Assembly (NCBI RefSeq): GCF_020829685.1
Contig: NZ_JAIVFR010000193.1
Span: 1 to 9,258, forward strand
Direction: 5' to 3'
Source of the DNA: Nostoc sp. CHAB 5715
GTDB taxonomy: Bacteria; Cyanobacteriota; Cyanobacteriia; Cyanobacteriales; Nostocaceae
DNA: 9,258 nucleotides
Under the pieces are notes generated by a model, which saw only the letters and a program-made list of their open reading frames with translations, had not been told where the DNA came from and made no database searches. The position numbers and the translations under genes were made by a program. Positions 6,216 to 9,258 of the stretch are shown piece by piece (positions within the stretch are counted from its first letter, which is position 1; each line of letters opens with the position of its first letter).

Positions 6216-6861
6216 CACAAGAGCAGCAGCACTAGCAGGGCAAATAGACCAAATCAACGCAATCGGTTGGGAGTTGGCGTGTGACTTCGCACTACAGCAG
6301 CACGCAGTTAAAGGCGTACTCTCACCAGTAGAAACAGTATTGCATTTCGATATGTTTCTCGCTAGGTCAAAGGACACAGCCGATACAAGACAGGCAATTT
6401 GGGCAGAACAAGTAAACCAAAATATTAGCGGAATCGAATGGTACACCGTCGAGTATGGCGGCGTGACTGTGGAGCTTCCCCGGCTGTGTGAGGAGTTAAC
6501 GCTTGTTCCTGGCGACAAAGAGATATTGATGCAGTCCAAGTCGGTGGCCCTCGATTTCCTCGCGCAATGGAACATGGTGTTTAAACTGTGGCGTTACGAC
6601 CGCGAAACTGATGAGCGCTGGCTAGAATCTCGGTGGAGTCAGTTTTACACCGAATACATAAGCCGGGAATGGGTGGAAGTTTGGGCTGAGGATGAGGTCT
6701 ACCAGATTCTCCTAAAAGATGGAACATTTCAGGATAAGCCTACATTCGCCATCAATGCTTGCTGCTGCTGGGGCAATCCGCTAGCAATTCATCGCACCAC
6801 TGCATACTCTAATTCTGGCTCAAGCTGGTTTCAATGGAATAACTTTACCCCGTGGAGATAA
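6199..6861 (+). CDS. Unknown protein, C-terminal end probably out of frame
   Basis: A 220-residue product of no recognised family. The ATG at 6199 (or GTG at 6196) has AGAGG (6185-6189) upstream and lies inside the end of the zinc-ribbon gene, suggesting coupled translation. Residues 1-170 look like a normal soluble, mixed alpha/beta protein rich in Trp and acidic residues (LDFLAQWNMVFKLWRYDRET, EYISREWVEVWAEDEVYQIL). No catalytic motif is obvious. From about residue 183 the composition turns odd (INACCCWGNPLAI, WFQWNNFTPWR), while the neighbouring frame becomes protein-like over the same bases. This points to a frameshift near 6740-6755. The protein may therefore be damaged or have a substituted tail. 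Confidence 0.55.
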   Translation: MARFHDTRAAALAGQIDQINAIGWELACDFALQQHAVKGVLSPVETVLHFDMFLARSKDTADTRQAIWAEQVNQNISGIEWYTVEYGGVTVELPRLCEELTLVPGDKEILMQSKSVALDFLAQWNMVFKLWRYDRETDERWLESRWSQFYTEYISREWVEVWAEDEVYQILLKDGTFQDKPTFAINACCCWGNPLAIHRTTAYSNSGSSWFQWNNFTPWR

Positions 6862-6877
6862 AAGCGATCGCTATTAA
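6719..6877 (+). pseudogene. Likely original C-terminal tail in the shifted frame, with one TAG
   Basis: In the frame one base to the right of the upstream gene, the codons read HSPSMLAAAGAIR, then TAG (6782-6784), then QFIAPLHTLILAQAGFNGIT and LPRGDKSDRY before TAA (6875-6877). The residues look far more natural than those of the annotated frame. The single TAG could be a CAG (Gln) to TAG change. I infer that an older gene ended at 6877 and has since gained a frameshift and a nonsense codon. Comparison with an intact homologue is needed to confirm this. Confidence 0.35.
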
Positions 6878-6928
6878 ACAAGTAGCAATCCCCACATTAA
6901 ACACTTTTTCATATTTGGCATAACCAAC

Positions 6929-7132
6929 ATGAGAGTCATTGTTACAGTCACCGAAAAGATTACTAGTGAGGCTCACATTAATATCCCCGATGGGCTTTCA
7001 GAATCAGGTATTAGGCAGCATATTGTAGACCGCTATAACAGTGGCGAGATGCTAACTGATATGAACATTTTTCAAGTGGATTTTGAATCAATCAGCGCTC
7101 TTGTTGTCAAACAAGTGGGAGAGAGTTTATGA
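6929..7132 (+). CDS. Small DpnD/PcfM-like protein
   Basis: A 67-residue protein reading V-TVTEK at the start, then IPDGLSESGIRQHIVDRYNS and GEMLTDMNIFQVDFE. The order 'VTE... beta strand ... helix with A/I-x2-V-x2-x-Y-x-x-GE ... D...F-x-V-D-F-E' resembles the DpnD/PcfM-like family of short proteins named after the dpnD gene of the pneumococcal DpnI locus and the enterococcal plasmid gene pcfM. Family function is not established. The ATG at 6929 lacks a strong ribosome site. Its stop overlaps the start of the methyltransferase (ATGA at 7129-7132), so the two are very probably translated together. The assignment is by eye and tentative. Confidence 0.45.
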   Translation: MRVIVTVTEKITSEAHINIPDGLSESGIRQHIVDRYNSGEMLTDMNIFQVDFESISALVVKQVGESL

Positions 7133-7824
7133 CTGTTGCACAACTGCTGACACCACGGCCATACTCTCCTAAATCTACAGGAGAAACTGTTGGCAGGCAT
7201 CCATTGAACTTTTACGAGTCTCCATCATGGTTTACTACGGAATTACTGCGCCATGTTCCGTTATCTGGTGTCATTGGTGAGCCTTGTGTGGGGATGGGAG
7301 CGATCGCTTCTTTGTTGAATGTGTGGCCTCATACAGAACATATCTGGACTAACGACATCGATCAGAACTTACAGGCACATTTTCACTACGATGCAACATT
7401 AGCCAAATCATGGGAAAAATTTCCCGATTGCGATTGGATCTGCACTAATCCACCATATTCGGAGTTTGCTGCACCAATCATCAAAAATGCGTACCAGAAA
7501 GCGCGTGTGGGTGTCGCTGCTTTTTTACTTACCAGCTTTCTAGAACCTTGTGATGATCGGGCGGATTTCTTACAGCAGCACCCGCCGTCACTTGTTCTAA
7601 TCATGCCCCGCTTCTGTTTTCGTAAGGATAAACGGGGTACTCGTTGGGCTACCGATAATATCACCATCTCATGTTTTGTCTGGGATAAACGCGCAACAGG
7701 GCAACAAATTATTATTCGTCCCAAGTCGGCGATCGCTGGATTTTACAAGAACCCTGAACAGGCGATTTCGCCTGAACAGGCTTTTGAGATTGTACGGGCG
7801 ATAGCCCAAGGGAAATATTTATGA
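7129..7824 (+). CDS. DNA adenine-N6-type methyltransferase (orphan)
   Basis: A 231-residue SAM-dependent methyltransferase. FYESPSW (28-34) resembles the region preceding motif I in many plasmid and phage adenine methylases. Motif I is IGEPCVGMGAIA (G50, E51, G55, G57), which binds S-adenosylmethionine. NDID (75-78) supplies the acidic motif II residue D76. Motif IV is TNPPY (N107-P108-P109-Y110), characteristic of N6-adenine (or N4-cytosine) amino-methyltransferases. There is no obvious target-recognition domain, and the protein is short compared with Dam-type enzymes. The C-terminus (KNPEQAISPEQAFEIVRAIA) is helical. GGGAGAG lies before the start, and ATGA overlaps join it to both neighbours. 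No restriction endonuclease is next to it, so it is probably an orphan, element-borne enzyme. Its target cannot be read from sequence. Confidence 0.85.
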   Translation: MTVAQLLTPRPYSPKSTGETVGRHPLNFYESPSWFTTELLRHVPLSGVIGEPCVGMGAIASLLNVWPHTEHIWTNDIDQNLQAHFHYDATLAKSWEKFPDCDWICTNPPYSEFAAPIIKNAYQKARVGVAAFLLTSFLEPCDDRADFLQQHPPSLVLIMPRFCFRKDKRGTRWATDNITISCFVWDKRATGQQIIIRPKSAIAGFYKNPEQAISPEQAFEIVRAIAQGKYL

Positions 7825-8420
7825 AACAGATGTCACTTTTTGATGAACCTACCACTGTTTTACCAGTCAACTATTATCCAGACTTCCTCACTCTTACTGA
7901 AGCCGACGAACTCTACCAACATTGCCAAGAACTGCAATGGCAGCAAAACACAATCAGAATGCTGGGTAAAACGATGCCTGTGCCTCGTTTGGAATGTATT
8001 TACGGGGATGAGGGCTGTGATTACCTCTACTCCAAAAGTGTACTACTCAAACCACTGCCTTGGACTTCATCGCTAGCCCAACTGCGAAATAGGATTACTG
8101 CTGCCACAGGCTACAGCTTCCGCATTGTCATCGGCAATCAGTACAGGAGTGGCCAAGATTCGATAGGGTGGCACAACGACAGTGAAGCTTCGATGGGGTT
8201 AAATCCCACAATCGCATCCATCAGTCTGGGTTCAGTGAGGAAATTCCAAATCAAGCCCATTGGGGGCAAGCCTACTGACTTTTGGCTGGAGCATGGGAGT
8301 CTGCTGGTGATGCTTCCGGGTTGCCAGAGTACTCATCTGCATCAAGTTCCTAAGACGAACAAAGTGGTTGGCACTCGGATTAATCTCACATTTCGACCAC
8401 ACGTAGGGGGCAGGAGATGA
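7821..8420 (+). CDS. alkB: AlkB-family 2-oxoglutarate/Fe(II) dioxygenase
   Basis: A 199-residue enzyme of the ALKBH2/3-like branch, which oxidatively demethylates N1-methyladenine and N3-methylcytosine in DNA. Landmarks in order: VPRLECIYGDEGCDYLYS (54-71), the nucleotide-recognition region; GNQYRSGQDSIGWHNDSE (105-122), with Fe ligands H118 and D120; IASISLGSVRKFQI (131-144); LEHGSLLVMLPGCQSTHLHQ (156-175), with the third Fe ligand H174; and RINLTFR (186-192), whose two arginines bind 2-oxoglutarate. All catalytic residues are present and the length is normal, so it should be active. Its ATG overlaps the methyltransferase stop (ATGA, 7821-7824), with AAGGGA upstream. Coupling to a DNA methyltransferase is unusual. 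The gene symbol is used in the family sense. Confidence 0.9.
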   Translation: MKQMSLFDEPTTVLPVNYYPDFLTLTEADELYQHCQELQWQQNTIRMLGKTMPVPRLECIYGDEGCDYLYSKSVLLKPLPWTSSLAQLRNRITAATGYSFRIVIGNQYRSGQDSIGWHNDSEASMGLNPTIASISLGSVRKFQIKPIGGKPTDFWLEHGSLLVMLPGCQSTHLHQVPKTNKVVGTRINLTFRPHVGGRR

Positions 8421-8500
8421 GTACCGTAATTCTTAAACTTTATCGTGTGTTTCAAATCTCAAATCTTATTAATCAGCAACCAGCCCAGGCAATTGTTTAA
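8417..8500 (+). pseudogene. Possible truncated next operon gene (27 codons)
   Basis: A third ATGA overlap: ATG at 8417 within the AlkB stop, with GGGGG (8406-8410) 6 nt upstream. The frame reads MSTVILKLYRVFQISNLI and ends after 27 codons. The beginning looks like a real N-terminus, and the coupled start repeats the pattern of the two genes before it. The likely explanation is a gene cut off within its first dozen codons by a rearrangement; a short chance ORF is the alternative. Confidence 0.3.
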
Positions 8501-8529
8501 GTGATTACTTGTGAAGATTTTTAGACGAG

Positions 8530-8553
8530 TTACATCTTAAAAAATAGATGTAA
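8530..8553. terminator. AT-rich perfect hairpin between convergent genes
   Basis: TTACATCT (8530-8537) and AGATGTAA (8546-8553) pair perfectly around an 8-nt A/T loop. It lies between the rightward AlkB operon and the leftward Rpn fragment, where a bidirectional terminator would be expected. No long T-run follows on either strand, so termination strength is doubtful. Confidence 0.3.
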
Positions 8554-8626
8554 TAAGCAAGTCAGTCAAATTATTAAAGCTAAATAATGCTAATTGAACC
8601 TGGAAAATTACATACCAAGCAAAACT

Positions 8627-9139
8627 TTAATTTTCTACTTGATTATCAATTTCTGGCTCATATAAAGAGCGCAATTCGTCAACACTATTTGCTGTTTCTA
8701 TTGCTGACAAGATTGAGCTAAGTAATTTAACATCTTCAAGAAGCTCAATTTCAGGTAATAAGTTTTGTCCAGATGTTCCAAATTTGAGTTTTAATCCTAA
8801 AGCTATGCCTTTTAACAATTCTTCTATTCGGGCAATTCGCTCAAATGATGTCATGTACTGCATACGCTGTTGTGCCTCCAATTGTTCTACTTCTGTTTTA
8901 AACTCTCGTTCTAAATCCAATGGTAGCGTTAGCATCCAGTCAATAAAAGCTAACAAGTTTACAACAGCATCGCGCTCAACCCCTTGCTCGAACAACCGAC
9001 GCACTAAAGCCAGCTTCTGCTGCTTACGTTGTAACCTATCACTCTTGGTCTGCATTGCCACCAAATGAGCCATTACCACTGTAGCGAATGGATTACGGCT
9101 GGCTTCTAGCTCTCTCCACCTTTGTTGATAGTTGTGCTT
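8627..9139 (-). pseudogene. Rpn-family nuclease, C-terminal part only
   Basis: Read leftward, the protein begins within the conserved segment WRELEASRNPFATVVMAHL (9118 downward), continues with KLALVRRLFEQGV and LLAFIDWMLTLPLDLEREF, and then MQYMTSFERIARIEEL. These are characteristic of the C-terminal half of a cyanobacterial Rpn/'putative transposase' subfamily that differs from the one at 433. The N-terminal PD-(D/E)XK nuclease domain is missing. Upstream of about 9139 the frame stays open to 9238, but the residues lose family character and coincide with direct repeats. A GTG at 9079 could start a 150-residue product, but it lies inside the conserved segment, so I treat this as a 5'-truncated gene. 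Confidence 0.65.
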
Positions 9140-9255
9140 TGAATCATAATGTGGGAAAAATTTTGAACCATAAATCGAGAAAGAGTTAACGCATTTTCGG
9201 ACTTTCTCACCAATCCCAACATAAAGCTTTGAATCAAATCATGAGAGAGAGTTAA
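9138..9255. repeat. Degenerate direct repeats at the right edge
   Basis: Two 28-bp units at 9162-9189 and 9228-9255 share TTTGAAYCA at the start and GAGARAGAGTTAA at the end. A third, partial copy of the start (TTTGAATCATAA) is at 9138. The 11-mer GCTTTGAATCA occurs exactly at 9136-9146 and 9226-9236. A perfect 7-bp inverted repeat GAGAAAG/CTTTCTC lies at 9177-9183 and 9202-9208. They could be the end of an IS, iteron-like repeats or decayed duplications. The window ends inside them. Confidence 0.5.
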
Positions 9256-9258
9256 AAT

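Larger units (their letters stand above)
2361..7736. repeat. Eleven HIP1 octamers (GCGATCGC)
   Basis: Perfect copies begin at 2361, 3018, 3373, 3681, 3889, 4320, 4699, 5603, 6864, 7300 and 7729. HIP1 is a highly over-represented palindrome of many cyanobacterial genomes and contains a GATC and a CGATCG site. Seven copies lie within genes that look functional or truncated, the rest between genes or in remnant sequence. None occurs in 1-2360 or after 7736. This identifies the host lineage and suggests long residence of the central segment. Confidence 0.95.

Noticed and set aside
6210..8076. Shadow ORFs at 6210-6575 (-), 7386-7724 (-) and 7840-8076 (+)
   Set aside because: Each lies wholly within a better-supported gene and lacks any domain signature.
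8784..9068. Rightward 94-codon ORF over the second Rpn remnant
   Set aside because: It is a Ser/Asn/Arg-rich antisense shadow of a frame with clear Rpn motifs.
1..9258. CRISPR array, tRNA or rRNA
   Set aside because: No regularly spaced identical repeats and no cloverleaf-like or rRNA-like sequence were seen. The only direct repeats are the degenerate ones at the right edge.

Overview
The window looks like an accessory region, on a plasmid, genomic island or degraded prophage, of a (probably filamentous, Nostoc-like) cyanobacterium. The strongest sign is eleven perfect copies of the cyanobacterial HIP1 octamer GCGATCGC in about 5.4 kb, where roughly 0.1 would be expected by chance. Supporting signs are two Rpn-family nuclease remnants, IS66- and IS630-type transposase fragments, a secreted TPR protein, and several small unrecognised proteins in a tight co-directional cluster. 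No rRNA, tRNA or CRISPR array is visible.

Layout. (1) Bases 1-432 hold at most the first codons of a leftward gene and an AT-rich gap. (2) Bases 433-2990 are a graveyard. A rightward Rpn/PD-(D/E)XK nuclease with a DUF4351-like tail runs into the truncated C-terminal side of a leftward IS66-type transposase. The other end of that IS cuts a leftward, signal-peptide-bearing TPR protein, and a short IS630 fragment lies behind it. (3) Bases 3112-3820 are a divergent regulatory pair: an unlisted 54-codon leftward gene and a rightward XRE-type regulator, separated by about 205 bp with two perfect inverted repeats. (4) Bases 3926-8420 form a rightward block: a SAP-like-domain protein closed by a good intrinsic terminator, a plasmid/phage-type DNA-binding protein with an antirepressor-like motif, a zinc-ribbon protein, an unknown protein whose end looks frame-damaged, a 67-residue DpnD/PcfM-like protein, an N6-adenine-type DNA methyltransferase and an AlkB-family dioxygenase. 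The last three are joined by ATGA start/stop overlaps. A third ATGA opens a 27-codon ORF, as if another operon gene had been cut off. (5) Bases 8421-9258 hold a hairpin, the C-terminal half of a second Rpn-family protein on the minus strand, and a set of degenerate direct repeats that begins where its protein similarity stops.

Working together. The core 6929-8420 can be read as a DNA-modification cassette: a small DpnD-like protein, a DNA adenine methyltransferase and an AlkB-type demethylase, translationally coupled. A methyl 'writer' coupled to an AlkB enzyme with all catalytic residues intact is the most interesting feature here. The AlkB protein could repair aberrant N1-methyladenine or N3-methylcytosine left by the methyltransferase, protect the element from alkylation, or remove a methyl mark. 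The sequence does not decide between these. All functional names come from motif recognition by eye. No database search was run.
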